This document shows positions 34,940 through 44,237 of a stretch of DNA of 64,000 nucleotides, one piece after another (positions within the stretch are counted from its first letter, which is position 1; each line of letters starts with the position of its first letter). Position numbers and translations under genes: made by a program. The DNA is from Vicinamibacteraceae bacterium (GTDB lineage Bacteria; Acidobacteriota; Thermoanaerobaculia; Multivoradales; Multivoraceae), in contig JAAXHG010000178.1 of assembly GCA_012270995.1 (NCBI GenBank), positions 1-64,000 on the forward strand, given 5' to 3'. The notes below the pieces were generated by a model. It had not been told where the DNA came from. It saw only the letters and a program-made list of their open reading frames with translations, and did not search any database.

Positions 34940-37681
34940 ATGACTCCACGCGAAACCGAGGCCGACGCCCGGATCGAGATCGACGACCTGCTGAAGCAGG
35001 CGGGATGGGATCCGAGCGACAAGTCGATGGTGCGCACGGAGGCGCCGGCCGTCATGCCGGAACGCCCCGGCCCCTTGGTTGACCGCCTCGGCGCCCGACC
35101 GTTCGAGACGCACGCCCCCGCCTACGACCTCGTTGCAGCCGCCGGCGACTTCGGTCCGGACCGACTCGTGGGCAAGCCGGGCGACGAAATCGGCTGGGCG
35201 CCCGTGCCAAGTTCGGTACGCCTCACGCGCGACCACTTCGTGGCTCGCGTCGAAGGGCGTTCCATGGAACCGGCGATCCCGGACGGCGCCTGGTGCCTGT
35301 TCCGGGCCGACAGGGGAGGAAGCCGCGAAGGAAAGCGGGTTCTCCTCTGGCACCGGGGCTGCACCGACCCGGCGCTCGGCGGGGAGTTCTCGGTCAAGCG
35401 CTACGCGAGCAAGAAGGCCGGCGACGGCGACGGGACGTGGAGACACCGCGAGATCCGCCTGGAGCCGCTCAACCCGGATCCGGCGTTTCGGCCCCTCCTG
35501 TTCTCCCCGGAAGCCGAGCACGATCTGCGCGTGGTGGGCGAACTCGTCGAAGTTCTCGATCTGGAGGAAACGGGCGACGGCGCCGCGGCCGGCGGCGGTC
35601 GGGCCGACTACGTCCTCAACGACCGCCGCGGCCGGCCCCTGGCCGTGATCGAGGCCAAGCGGAACGCGATCCACCCTTACGTGGCCAAGCAGCAGGCTCT
35701 CCCGTACGCCAGGGCGCTCGACGCGCCGTTCATCTTCCTCGCCAACGGCGAACAGACCTACTTCTGGGACTGGAAGAACGACGACGCCCGCGAGGTCGCC
35801 GGCTTCTTCTCGCAGCGCGATTTGGAGCGGCTGGTCGAGGCGCAAGAGAACCGGAAGCCGCTCGCCACCATCGAGATTCCCGAGCACTACGTGCGCCAGG
35901 GCGAAACGCGCACCCTCCGGCCGTACCAGACCGAGGCCATGCGGGCGCTCGACCACGCCCTGGAACTCGGCAAGCGGCGCTTCCTGATCGAGTTGCCCAC
36001 CGGCACCGGCAAGACGGACCTCACCTGCCTTTACCTGAAGCGCCTCTTCGAGGCCCGCTGGGTGGAACGCGTGCTCGTTCTGGTGGACCGGGAGCAACTC
36101 GCCAAGCAGTTCCTGGAGGCGGTGCAGGACCTGCTCCCGACATATTCCAGCTACTGGATGCGGTCGGGCATGGCGCGTCAGGAGCAGCAGATCACGGTCG
36201 CCCTGCTCCAGACGATGATCGGCCGCATCGAGGAGTACACCGCCGGCTACTACGACGTCGTGGTCACCGACGAGTGCCACCGCTCGATCTACGACGGCTG
36301 GAAGCCCGCGCTCACCCGCTTCGAGGCCGTGCACATCGGCCTGACCGCCACGCCGGCCAACTACATCGAGCGCAACACCTACGACTTCTACCACTGCAAG
36401 CCCGGCAAGCCCGACTTCAGCTACCCGATCCAGGACGCCTTCCGCGAGGGTTACCTGGCCCCGTACTGCTTCGCGTCCGGCATCACCGAGCTGGTGGCCG
36501 AGGGCGCCGCCGTGGACGAAGAGCGATACGACCCGGCCGCCTTCGAGAAGCAGTGGACCAACGAAGCCAGCAACCGCTTGATGATGAGGGAGTTCGACGA
36601 ACTCGCCTGGGCCGGCTACGAGGAGCTGGCGCCGAAGCAGAGCACTGGACCGGGCAAGTCGATCGTCTTTGCCATCACGAAGCACCACGCGGCGCGTCTC
36701 GCCCAGTACCTCAACGAACTTCACCCGGAGCACAAGGGGCGCTACGCCGAGGTCATCACGTCCGACGCGGTCGATCCCGATGCCCTGATCCGCCGGTTCA
36801 AGACCGAGCAGTACCCCCAGGTGGCCGTCAGCGTCGGCATGCTCGATACGGGCTTCGACTGCCGGGAGGTGCTCCACCTCGTCCTGTGCCGCCGCGTGCG
36901 CAGCCCCATCCTGTACCAGCAGATGCGCGGTCGCGGCACGCGCCTGGCGCCCCACATCGACAAGCGGAAGTTCGTGATCTACGACTTCTTCCGCAACCAC
37001 CAGTACTTCAACGACAGCGACACCGACGCGTTCACGGGCGCCGGCGGCGGACACGCGCCCGCGCCTCCCGACGCTGCCTCGACGGTTCGTGGCGACCTCG
37101 TGGAACTCGGTCTTGAAGACGAGTGGCTCGAAGCCGTCGGCTACGTCGAAGTCGGTCCCGAGGGCGAACGGGTCGACAAGGAGAAGTACAAGAGCGACTG
37201 GCGGGAGGCGGTCCAGACCCGAGTGGCCGATGACCCACTGCTGCGCAAGGTGCGGGACGAAGAGCCGCTTGAGCCAGGCGAGGAAGAGAAGCTCGTCCGA
37301 CTCCTGAACCGGCCAGAGCGCTACTTCAACGAGGACAACCTGCGTCGTGCCTACCGCGACCCGAGCGGCACGCTCGTCGACTTCATCCGCGCCGCCCTCG
37401 GCACGCTCCGCATCAAGAGCCGCGAGGAGAAGCTCGAAGAGTCCTTCCGCGCCTGGCTCATCTCGCACTCCTTCACGTCAACCCAGGCCGAGTACCTGCA
37501 TCTTCTGAAGAACCGCGGCATCGCCACCGGACATGTGCGGATCGAGGATCTGTTCGAGCCGCCTCTCTCGATTCTCAACGTCGCCGGCAAGGGAGTGGCG
37601 CTCTTCGGCGAGCAGGGTCTGCGCGATGTCGTGGACGACCTGAACGAGGGCGTCTTCCTGCCCGCGGGGCGCGCAAGCTGA
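34940..37681 (+). CDS. hsdR: Type I restriction subunit R with inserted LexA/S24-type domain
   Basis: 913 residues. After an N-terminal HsdR-like helical part comes an S24 peptidase-like domain (about 95-165) with VEGRSMEPAIPDG (Ser108) and FSVKRY (Lys153), the LexA-type catalytic pair. The nuclease has GGRADYVL and AVIEAKR (Asp223, Glu238, Lys240). Helicase: Walker A LPTGTGKTD, Walker B VVTDECHRS, then QQMRGRGTRL. ATG 34940 is chosen over ATG 34922: GAGGAAGG precedes it at good distance, and 34922 would lie only 5 nt after the predicted transcription start. First gene of the sigma-54 operon. Confidence 0.87.
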   Translation: MTPRETEADARIEIDDLLKQAGWDPSDKSMVRTEAPAVMPERPGPLVDRLGARPFETHAPAYDLVAAAGDFGPDRLVGKPGDEIGWAPVPSSVRLTRDHFVARVEGRSMEPAIPDGAWCLFRADRGGSREGKRVLLWHRGCTDPALGGEFSVKRYASKKAGDGDGTWRHREIRLEPLNPDPAFRPLLFSPEAEHDLRVVGELVEVLDLEETGDGAAAGGGRADYVLNDRRGRPLAVIEAKRNAIHPYVAKQQALPYARALDAPFIFLANGEQTYFWDWKNDDAREVAGFFSQRDLERLVEAQENRKPLATIEIPEHYVRQGETRTLRPYQTEAMRALDHALELGKRRFLIELPTGTGKTDLTCLYLKRLFEARWVERVLVLVDREQLAKQFLEAVQDLLPTYSSYWMRSGMARQEQQITVALLQTMIGRIEEYTAGYYDVVVTDECHRSIYDGWKPALTRFEAVHIGLTATPANYIERNTYDFYHCKPGKPDFSYPIQDAFREGYLAPYCFASGITELVAEGAAVDEERYDPAAFEKQWTNEASNRLMMREFDELAWAGYEELAPKQSTGPGKSIVFAITKHHAARLAQYLNELHPEHKGRYAEVITSDAVDPDALIRRFKTEQYPQVAVSVGMLDTGFDCREVLHLVLCRRVRSPILYQQMRGRGTRLAPHIDKRKFVIYDFFRNHQYFNDSDTDAFTGAGGGHAPAPPDAASTVRGDLVELGLEDEWLEAVGYVEVGPEGERVDKEKYKSDWREAVQTRVADDPLLRKVRDEEPLEPGEEEKLVRLLNRPERYFNEDNLRRAYRDPSGTLVDFIRAALGTLRIKSREEKLEESFRAWLISHSFTSTQAEYLHLLKNRGIATGHVRIEDLFEPPLSILNVAGKGVALFGEQGLRDVVDDLNEGVFLPAGRAS

Positions 37682-37700
37682 GAACGGAGGCGCGAGAAGC

Positions 37701-39352
37701 ATGGACCACGGCCTGCGGCGCAAGCTCGACCGGATCACCGACATCCTCTGGGCGGGCGGCGTCACGAACCCCGTCACGTACATCGAGCAGATCTCGTATC
37801 TCATCTACCTGAAGCTGCTCGACGAAGAAGAGGCCAACCGCGAGCTGCGGGCGCGGCTTACAGCCGGCAACGGCGCGCGCCTCTTTCCACTCCAGGCGGA
37901 GCGCTACCGCTGGAGCAAGTGGCGCTTCCTGAGCGGGAACGACCTGCGCGACTTCGTGCGCGACGAGGTCTTCCCCTACATGGCGTCCCTGGTCAAGGAC
38001 GAGCCGCAAGTGGCCGGCTACTTCCGCGACGCGGTGCTGGAGATCACCGATCCCAACGTGCTCAAGCAGGTCATCGACGAACTCGACGGCATCGAGTTCC
38101 AGAAGCTCGGGCCCGACGTCAAGGGCGACGTCTTCGAGTACCTGCTCACTCATCTGGGCCAGTCCGCCCTCAACGGTCAGTTCCGCACGCCGCGGCAGAT
38201 TCGCGCATTCATGGTCCAGATGACCGACCCGGACCTGGGAGACACCGTGTACGACCCGGCCTGCGGCACGGCGGGCTTCCTGATCGACGCCGTGGACCAC
38301 ATCCTGGCGCGCTACAGCGAGAATCCCGAAGAAGTCCCATCTACGGCGAGGACTGGCTGGAGAAGCGCGGTCAGACCTTGGAAGAAGCCAAGGCCGAGAT
38401 CCCCAATCTCCAGACCTATCGCAAGGGCGCCGGCGACTTGCTGCCCGACTGGAAACGGCTCGAAGCCTCCATCCACGGCACCGACGTATCCCGCCAGATG
38501 ATGCGCATCGCCGTGATGAACCTGGTGCTGCACGGCATCCGCGGCGCCCGCGTCAAGCGCGCCAACGTGCTGTCCGAGATGAGCGGCCTCACCGAGGACG
38601 ACCTGCACCGCCAGTACCAGGTGATCCTCTCGAACCCGCCCTTCGCGGGCCAGATCCCGAGGGAGTCGATTCGTGCCGACCTTCCCACCAGGTCGAAGAA
38701 GAGCGAGTTGCTCTTCCTGTCCTTGATGATGCGCTCGCTGGCGCCTGGCGGGCGCTGCGCCGTGGTCGTGCCTGAAGGTGCGCTGTTCGGATCCACCAAG
38801 GCGCACAAGGAACTGCGTGAGAAGCTGTTGCGAGAGTTTGAGGTGCTGGCTGTCGTTTCACTGCCGGCGGGTGTCTTCAAGCCGTATGCCGGGGTCAAGA
38901 CGTCTGTGCTCGTCTTCCGTCGGCCCGCGACAGCGGGCGACGAAGGCATGGCGGCCACGCAGCACGTTTGGTTCTACGAGATCCGCAACGACGGCTATGA
39001 CCCCGACAGAGTCCAGGGCGGCGGCCGTCCCGAAACCCCCGACAAGAACGACGTCCCCGGCCTCCTGACCGCTTGGGCGGGCTACAGGGGTTCCCGCTCC
39101 GACAGCCGCCTGGGCCCCGAGGCCGGTTCCATCCTCGACCCAGGCACCAACGAACCCCTTTGCTGGTGGGCACACTTCGCGACCCTCTCCGAGAACGACT
39201 TCAACCTCTCCGCATCCCGCTACAAGCCACGTGTCGCCGAGAAGGCGCCGGACGAGGATCCTGCCGAGTTGATCCGCGAAGTTCTCGTGATCGAAAAGGG
39301 GATCACCGAAGAGTTAACCAAGCTACTGAGCGAATTGGGACGCGGGTCATGA
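37701..39352 (+). CDS. hsdM: Type I DNA methyltransferase subunit M, one frame break
   Basis: N6-adenine methyltransferase of the restriction system. N-terminal domain ILWAGGVTNPVTYIEQISYL, SAM motif I DPACGTAGF (about 185-193), catalytic NPPF in VILSNPPFAGQIP and LTEDDLHRQYQ. The frame changes once near 38335, where one base seems missing in GTCCCATC: NPEEVP runs on as IYGEDWLEK in the next frame. Both halves are otherwise fully conserved, so a base-call indel, or a fresh mutation, is likely. Gap to hsdR 19 nt; overlaps hsdS by 4 nt. Confidence 0.86.
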
Positions 39353-40551
39353 ACTGGTCGACATCCCCACTCAAGCACCTCCTTGTAGCCGCCGGAAGTG
39401 GCACTTGGGGACGGCCTCCTACTAAGGGCTCAGAACCCGCCTATCCGGTACTTCGATCCACGAACATCCAAGACGGGAGACTCCAGTTCGAGTCCACGCC
39501 CTTACGCTCGGTCTCGGAGAAAGCCGTCTCGAAGTACGTCCTCAAGCTGGGCGACATCCTCGTGACGACATCCTCGGGCAGCCCAAGACTCCTCGGCAAG
39601 AACGCCATCGTAGAAGAGCTTCCAGGCCACGGCGGGAAGTTCCTTTTCTCCAACTTCACTTGGCGCCTCCGGCCGGACCCGAAGGTCTTGGTGCCGAAGT
39701 ATCTCTACTACTACCTCAACAGTCCCCGTGCCCGAGCCGAGCTCGCACGCATTCAGAGCACCACAAGTGGCCTCCGCAACCTCGACACGAAGTTGTACCT
39801 GATCCAGCCCGTTCCGCTCCCGGCTTTTCCAGAACAGCGCCGCATAGTACGACTCCTCGATCAGGTCGACCGCATCCGGCAGCTGAGGTCCAAGGCCGAC
39901 GCCAAGGCAGACCGGATCCTCGCCGCCCTGTTCCTCAAGATGTTCGGCGATCCCGTGGCGAACCCGATGGGCTGGAGGAAAGCACCGTTCCTCGACGTCT
40001 TCGACGACATTACGTCGAAATGCCCGAAGACTCCGCGACGCGACTACTTGCCAGAGGGCACCTACCCAATCGTCGATCAGGGAAAGAGGGCTACGGTCTC
40101 TGGCTACAGCGATGATCTGGAGTCGTGCTACCGGGGGCCGGACGCGGTCGTCGTCTTCGGCGACCACACAAGGGCCGTCAAGTACGTTGAGCCACCCTTC
40201 GTCGCCGGAGCGGATGGAAGCCGCGTCCTTCGTGCGCGGCCCGGTTTCACGCCGGCCTTCCTCGCTACTCAGCTGCAACTTCAGCCGATTCCGAACCGAG
40301 GCTATTCCCGCCATATGCGCCTCGTGAAGAGACTCTCCTTCATCGTTCCCGACTTCGACCGCCAACAGCGCTTCTCCCAGGCCTTTCGCTCCCTGCGGGT
40401 GCTCACAGGGAAGCAGTCGTTAGCTGGTCACCGATTCGATGAGTTGGCGCGGAATCTCCACGCCCGAGCTTTCTCAGGGGCGTACGCTTCTCGTGTCGCT
40501 GGAGCTCAGGCGGAAAGGCGAAGCGACGGTCAGACCGGGGCAGTGGAATGA
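39349..40551 (+). CDS. hsdS: Type I restriction specificity subunit S
   Basis: 400 residues. Two target-recognition halves separated by a conserved helical spacer: the first half with EPAYPVLRSTNIQDG and LKLGDILVTTSSGSP, then IQPVPLPAFPEQRRIVRLLD and the coiled spacer RIRQLRSKADAKADRILAAL, then a second half with YPIVDQGKRATVSGY. It sets the DNA target of the HsdRMS complex. ATG 39349 overlaps the hsdM stop. Confidence 0.9.
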   Translation: MNWSTSPLKHLLVAAGSGTWGRPPTKGSEPAYPVLRSTNIQDGRLQFESTPLRSVSEKAVSKYVLKLGDILVTTSSGSPRLLGKNAIVEELPGHGGKFLFSNFTWRLRPDPKVLVPKYLYYYLNSPRARAELARIQSTTSGLRNLDTKLYLIQPVPLPAFPEQRRIVRLLDQVDRIRQLRSKADAKADRILAALFLKMFGDPVANPMGWRKAPFLDVFDDITSKCPKTPRRDYLPEGTYPIVDQGKRATVSGYSDDLESCYRGPDAVVVFGDHTRAVKYVEPPFVAGADGSRVLRARPGFTPAFLATQLQLQPIPNRGYSRHMRLVKRLSFIVPDFDRQQRFSQAFRSLRVLTGKQSLAGHRFDELARNLHARAFSGAYASRVAGAQAERRSDGQTGAVE

Positions 40552-42323
40552 CGCTCAAGGGCATCCGGCTAGGCAACTTCAAGGCCTTCGGCCCGACACA
40601 GCGCGTTCCGCTGCGGCCGATCACCCTTCTCTTCGGGGCGAACAGCGCCGGCAAGTCCAGCGTGCTGCACGCGCTGGGCCTGGCGCACCATGCGACGGAA
40701 ACGGGCGAGCTCGACGTGCAGCGAACGCGGATCGGAGGCGATTCGATCGACCTGGGTGGATTCCGGCAGTTCGTTCACGGGAGGCAGCGCGGACAAGTCA
40801 AGCTGGCGTTCGAGCTTGACGCGGAACGGATGTCCGGGCCGGGTTCGGCGGTTCCGAGCAACGCCAAGTGCATTCTGGTCGAACTCACCCTCCGACTTCA
40901 GAACACCGGGTCGAGCCGCCCCGGCGTGAGTGACGTAGGCAGCGTTCATGGCGGTGAAGTCGTGCTTGGCCGATTCGGCCTGGAGGTTGACGGTCAATCC
41001 CTGCTCACCATGAGCGCTCGGCACGGCGGCGCCTTGAGCCTCGATCTGCTCAATCACGAGCATCCTGTGTTCAGATCTCCTCTTCACGAGATCCTGAGCC
41101 GCATGGCCACGGATCGGGAAGTGCGCGATGCTTCGGCCGATCTCGCCGGCGTTGTGAACGAACTCGTCCGCGGAATCGTCGGCCGTCGTCAGGGCCTGCT
41201 GCCGAGGATCGAGGAAGCCGCGGGGATCGCGCAAGAGGCGGCGGAGACCGGTCTCCTTACCGCGAGCCGCGTCAGCGGGCGGCGGCAGCGGGCCGATGCG
41301 GCACGCTCGCTCCTGACCCGAACGCTCCGAAATCTCCTCGGCGGGGTCACCGCCGCCATCGAGGCTGAGCTTCGGAGCCTGCTCTATCTGGGTCCAATGC
41401 GCTCCATCCCTCCGAGAAACCTCGCCTTCTCGGAGGAGGGCCGAGACTCGAACTGGCACGCCGGCGGCGGCTGGGCGTGGGACACGGTTCGAGAGCGGGA
41501 GGACTTGAGACTCCGCGTGAACCAGTGGCTTGGCAACCGCGAGTGGCTCAAGACTCCCTACAGGCTGGAGGAGAGGGAGTTTCTTTCAACGCAGGCGTTG
41601 TTTCTTGAACTGCCGACCCGGCTCGAGGACGCCCTGAGCGAGTTCGCTACCGATCTGCTGCGGGAGATGCACGCAGGGGTTCCCTCCGAGGTCCTCTCGT
41701 CGGCGATGGACGCCGTGGGCAAGACGCTTGAGCACCCTCGAGATGTCAGCGCCGAACAAGAAGCTCACGACCAAGTGGCAAGGGTCATCGAGAGCTTTGT
41801 CGATGCCGACCGTGAAGTCTCCGACTGGCTCGATTGTCCCGTCCAGCCGAACGAGCTGCTCGATGATCTCGTGTTGGTCGATCGCCGTTCGGGAACCGCC
41901 GTCAGCCACCGGGACGTCGGCGTCGGCGTGAGCCAGGTCCTGCCAGTGCTGGTTTCGGCCTACGCTTCGGAACGGAAGCTCCTGGCCATCGAGCAGCCGG
42001 AAATCCACCTGCACCCGGCGCTCCAGGCCGAACTCGGCGACGTGTTCATCGAGTCGGCGCTCGGCGGGGCCGAGAACCGGTTCCTGATCGAGACCCACAG
42101 CGAGCATCTGATCCTGAGGATCCTGCGCCGCATCCGGGAGACGTCGGATGGTGAACTGCCGGAGGGAGCGACTCCGGTACGGCCCGACCAGGTCGCCGTC
42201 CTCTACGTCCAGCCGGGACAGAAGGGCGCTGAGATCGTCGACCTGCCGATTACGCCGGACGGGGACTTCGAGCGTCCCTGGCCGGACGGCTTCTTCGCGG
42301 AACGGGCGGAGGAGCTGTTCTGA
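40548..42323 (+). CDS. AAA ATPase with DUF3696 (COG4938-like), defence-linked
   Basis: 591 residues. SMC/OLD-type ATPase: Walker A LLFGANSAGKSS (28-38), Walker B region LLAIEQPEIHLHPALQAEL and the H-loop ETHSEHL. The C-terminal end ITPDGDFERPWPDGFFAERA fits the DUF3696 tail. It overlaps hsdS by 4 nt and precedes the PLD-like gene by 2 nt. Such ATPases often act as sensors that control a linked effector; this role is inferred. Confidence 0.83.
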   Translation: MTLKGIRLGNFKAFGPTQRVPLRPITLLFGANSAGKSSVLHALGLAHHATETGELDVQRTRIGGDSIDLGGFRQFVHGRQRGQVKLAFELDAERMSGPGSAVPSNAKCILVELTLRLQNTGSSRPGVSDVGSVHGGEVVLGRFGLEVDGQSLLTMSARHGGALSLDLLNHEHPVFRSPLHEILSRMATDREVRDASADLAGVVNELVRGIVGRRQGLLPRIEEAAGIAQEAAETGLLTASRVSGRRQRADAARSLLTRTLRNLLGGVTAAIEAELRSLLYLGPMRSIPPRNLAFSEEGRDSNWHAGGGWAWDTVREREDLRLRVNQWLGNREWLKTPYRLEEREFLSTQALFLELPTRLEDALSEFATDLLREMHAGVPSEVLSSAMDAVGKTLEHPRDVSAEQEAHDQVARVIESFVDADREVSDWLDCPVQPNELLDDLVLVDRRSGTAVSHRDVGVGVSQVLPVLVSAYASERKLLAIEQPEIHLHPALQAELGDVFIESALGGAENRFLIETHSEHLILRILRRIRETSDGELPEGATPVRPDQVAVLYVQPGQKGAEIVDLPITPDGDFERPWPDGFFAERAEELF

Positions 42324-42325
42324 CG

Positions 42326-43261
42326 GTGATCCAGGAGTACGCACTGGAGCCGGCCCTGGTGGCGACCTGGACGGACCGTCGCGACGCCCGGTACTTCGCC
42401 GAGAGCTTCGGGATCGGTCGAGCCCGGTTGGTCTCCCGCTTTCCGAAGCGTTGGAGACGGGAGGTCTACGACGAGGCGCTGAGCCTGAACACGACGCCGA
42501 TGGGCCGGAAGCGCATCGAGGAGTTGTTGGCGAGGTTCTCCGAACACATGGTCAAGCGGCGATGCGGGCATTTCGACTCGAAGGCCGGCGACTGGTTCGA
42601 GAACGCGATGCGCGAGCACGAGCAGCGCCCGTTCCACGCGATCCTCGCCCGGGCCAACCCGAAGGCGCATCCCGAGGTTCTCGTCGGGGAGGACGTGAGC
42701 GAAGAATCGCACCCGCTCTGGTCGGCGGGCAGCAGTCGGGTCGTCGAGAGGCGGGCCGCGGACATGGCCGACGCCGTCGCGCCGGTTCTCCGAATCAGCT
42801 CGGTCATCCTCTTCGTCGATCCCTACTTCAGTCCTGCGGAGCGTCGCTACCGCCGAACGCTTGCCGCGTTCCTGCACGCTGCCGCAACGGCTCGGCCAGG
42901 AGGCCCGCCCGAGAGGATCGAGGTGCTCCTCAGCTCGGAGCATTCCGGCACCGAGCGCTTCTTCAGACAGGTGTGCGGGCAACTGAGTCGGTGCGTTCCT
43001 TCCGGACTACAAGTCGTCCTTCGCCGACTTGCCGAGAAACCGGACGGAGAGAAGCTCCACAACCGCTATGTTCTGACGGATCTGGGCGGAATGGAGTTCG
43101 GCGTGGGTCTCGATGAGGGGAACCGTGGCCAGACCGATGACCTGACGTTGCTGGGCAGGACCGCGTACGGACTCCGGTGGTCGCAGTACTCGGGCGAACC
43201 GCCAAGGTCTTTCAGCCAGGAAGGCGACCCCGTGACAGTGAATGGCTCGGCCGAAGCCTGA
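42326..43261 (+). CDS. Phospholipase D-like protein, candidate effector
   Basis: 311 residues. The C-terminal half holds ILFVDPYFSP and the HxR-x4-D type half-motif in EKLHNRYVLTDLGG then MEFGVGLDEG, a pattern of PLD-superfamily nucleases of which only one catalytic half is present. The N-terminal 140 residues are not recognised. No membrane segments. It is coupled to the DUF3696 ATPase (GTG start 2 nt after its stop). A nuclease effector is plausible but unproved. Confidence 0.62.
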   Translation: MIQEYALEPALVATWTDRRDARYFAESFGIGRARLVSRFPKRWRREVYDEALSLNTTPMGRKRIEELLARFSEHMVKRRCGHFDSKAGDWFENAMREHEQRPFHAILARANPKAHPEVLVGEDVSEESHPLWSAGSSRVVERRAADMADAVAPVLRISSVILFVDPYFSPAERRYRRTLAAFLHAAATARPGGPPERIEVLLSSEHSGTERFFRQVCGQLSRCVPSGLQVVLRRLAEKPDGEKLHNRYVLTDLGGMEFGVGLDEGNRGQTDDLTLLGRTAYGLRWSQYSGEPPRSFSQEGDPVTVNGSAEA

Positions 43262-43712
43262 CGCCGGAATGCGTACCCGACACCAGAGACCCTCTCGGTT
43301 TCCTGCTCGCGACCTGCCCGCCGTAACCGACGAACTCCTCCAGCGCATGGTCCGCGCCATCGTCGACGAGGTCGATCCGGAGAAGGTCGTTCTCTTCGGG
43401 TCGCGAGGGCGCGGCGACGCCGGGGCGGACTCCGACGTGGACCTGCTGGTGATCGAAGCCGAGCCGTTCGGCCCCGGCCGGAGCAAACACCGGGAGATGC
43501 TTCGCCTCAACCGCGCGGTCCGCCACTTCCGGGTCCCCAAGGACATCCTGGTGTTCTCGAACGAAGAGGTGGAGTACTGGCACGACTCGCTGAACCACGT
43601 CCTGGCGCGCGCGCTGCGGGAGGGGCGGATCCTGTACGAGCGGCCCACGGGTGACGTCGCCGAGCCGATGGGGCGGAGCTCTTCAACAATCTCCGAAGAA
43701 GGTGCCGGATGA
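43242..43712 (+). CDS. mntA: MNT-domain nucleotidyltransferase (antitoxin type)
   Basis: 156 residues. Minimal nucleotidyltransferase motif GSRGRGDAGADSDVDLLVIE (about 49-68) with the GS and DxD metal-binding pair. In MntA/HepT pairs it AMPylates the HEPN toxin. It overlaps the PLD-like gene by 20 nt and the HEPN gene by 4 nt. Confidence 0.85.
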   Translation: MARPKPDAGMRTRHQRPSRFPARDLPAVTDELLQRMVRAIVDEVDPEKVVLFGSRGRGDAGADSDVDLLVIEAEPFGPGRSKHREMLRLNRAVRHFRVPKDILVFSNEEVEYWHDSLNHVLARALREGRILYERPTGDVAEPMGRSSSTISEEGAG

Positions 43713-44113
43713 CCGACCCCAAGTGCGCGCGGATGATGCTCGGTTTGGCCGCGAAGGACGCTCGCGCGCTGGGATCGATGCAGGACCGGGAGGCTTTCTC
43801 GGAGGAAGTCTTCGGCTTTCACGTGCAGCAAGCCGCCGAAAAGGGGATCAAGGCATGGATTGCCGTCCTTGGCGGCCTCTACGAACTGACCCACGACCTG
43901 AGCGACCTGTTCCAGGGGCTTGAAGACTGCGGCGCCGATCCGAGGGATCTTGACCGCTTCCGGGCCCTCGCCCGGTTCACGCCGTACGCCGTCGAGTACC
44001 GCTACGAAGGAGTGGCCGAGTGGGTCGAACCGATCGACCGGAAGGCCGCCATCGCCTTGGTCGCCGAACTGCTCGAACACGTGGGCGCGGCGCTCGACGC
44101 GGTCGAGCAGTAG
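43709..44113 (+). CDS. hepT: HEPN-domain protein (HepT-like)
   Basis: 134 residues, all-helical HEPN fold: FGFHVQQAAEKGIKAWIAVL and YELTHDLSDLFQGLED. The histidine of the usual R-x4-6-H RNase motif is present in THDL, but I see no arginine in position before it, so RNase activity is doubtful. Last gene of the cluster; partner of the MNT gene. An intergenic gap of 124 nt follows. Confidence 0.82.
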   Translation: MTDPKCARMMLGLAAKDARALGSMQDREAFSEEVFGFHVQQAAEKGIKAWIAVLGGLYELTHDLSDLFQGLEDCGADPRDLDRFRALARFTPYAVEYRYEGVAEWVEPIDRKAAIALVAELLEHVGAALDAVEQ

Positions 44114-44237
44114 TGCCGGAGGACGTCGGGCGACGCCGAGGCCGGCGACGACGGCCAGGGCGAACGCGCTGGTCGGGACGCGAAGCAAGCCGCAACAGGG
44201 GAAGTAGCGCCGAGCCGCTCCCGACGGCAGACGTTCT

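Noticed and set aside
34871..37468. Long minus-strand open frame across hsdR
   Set aside because: Mirror frame of the helicase gene; codon-bias artefact.
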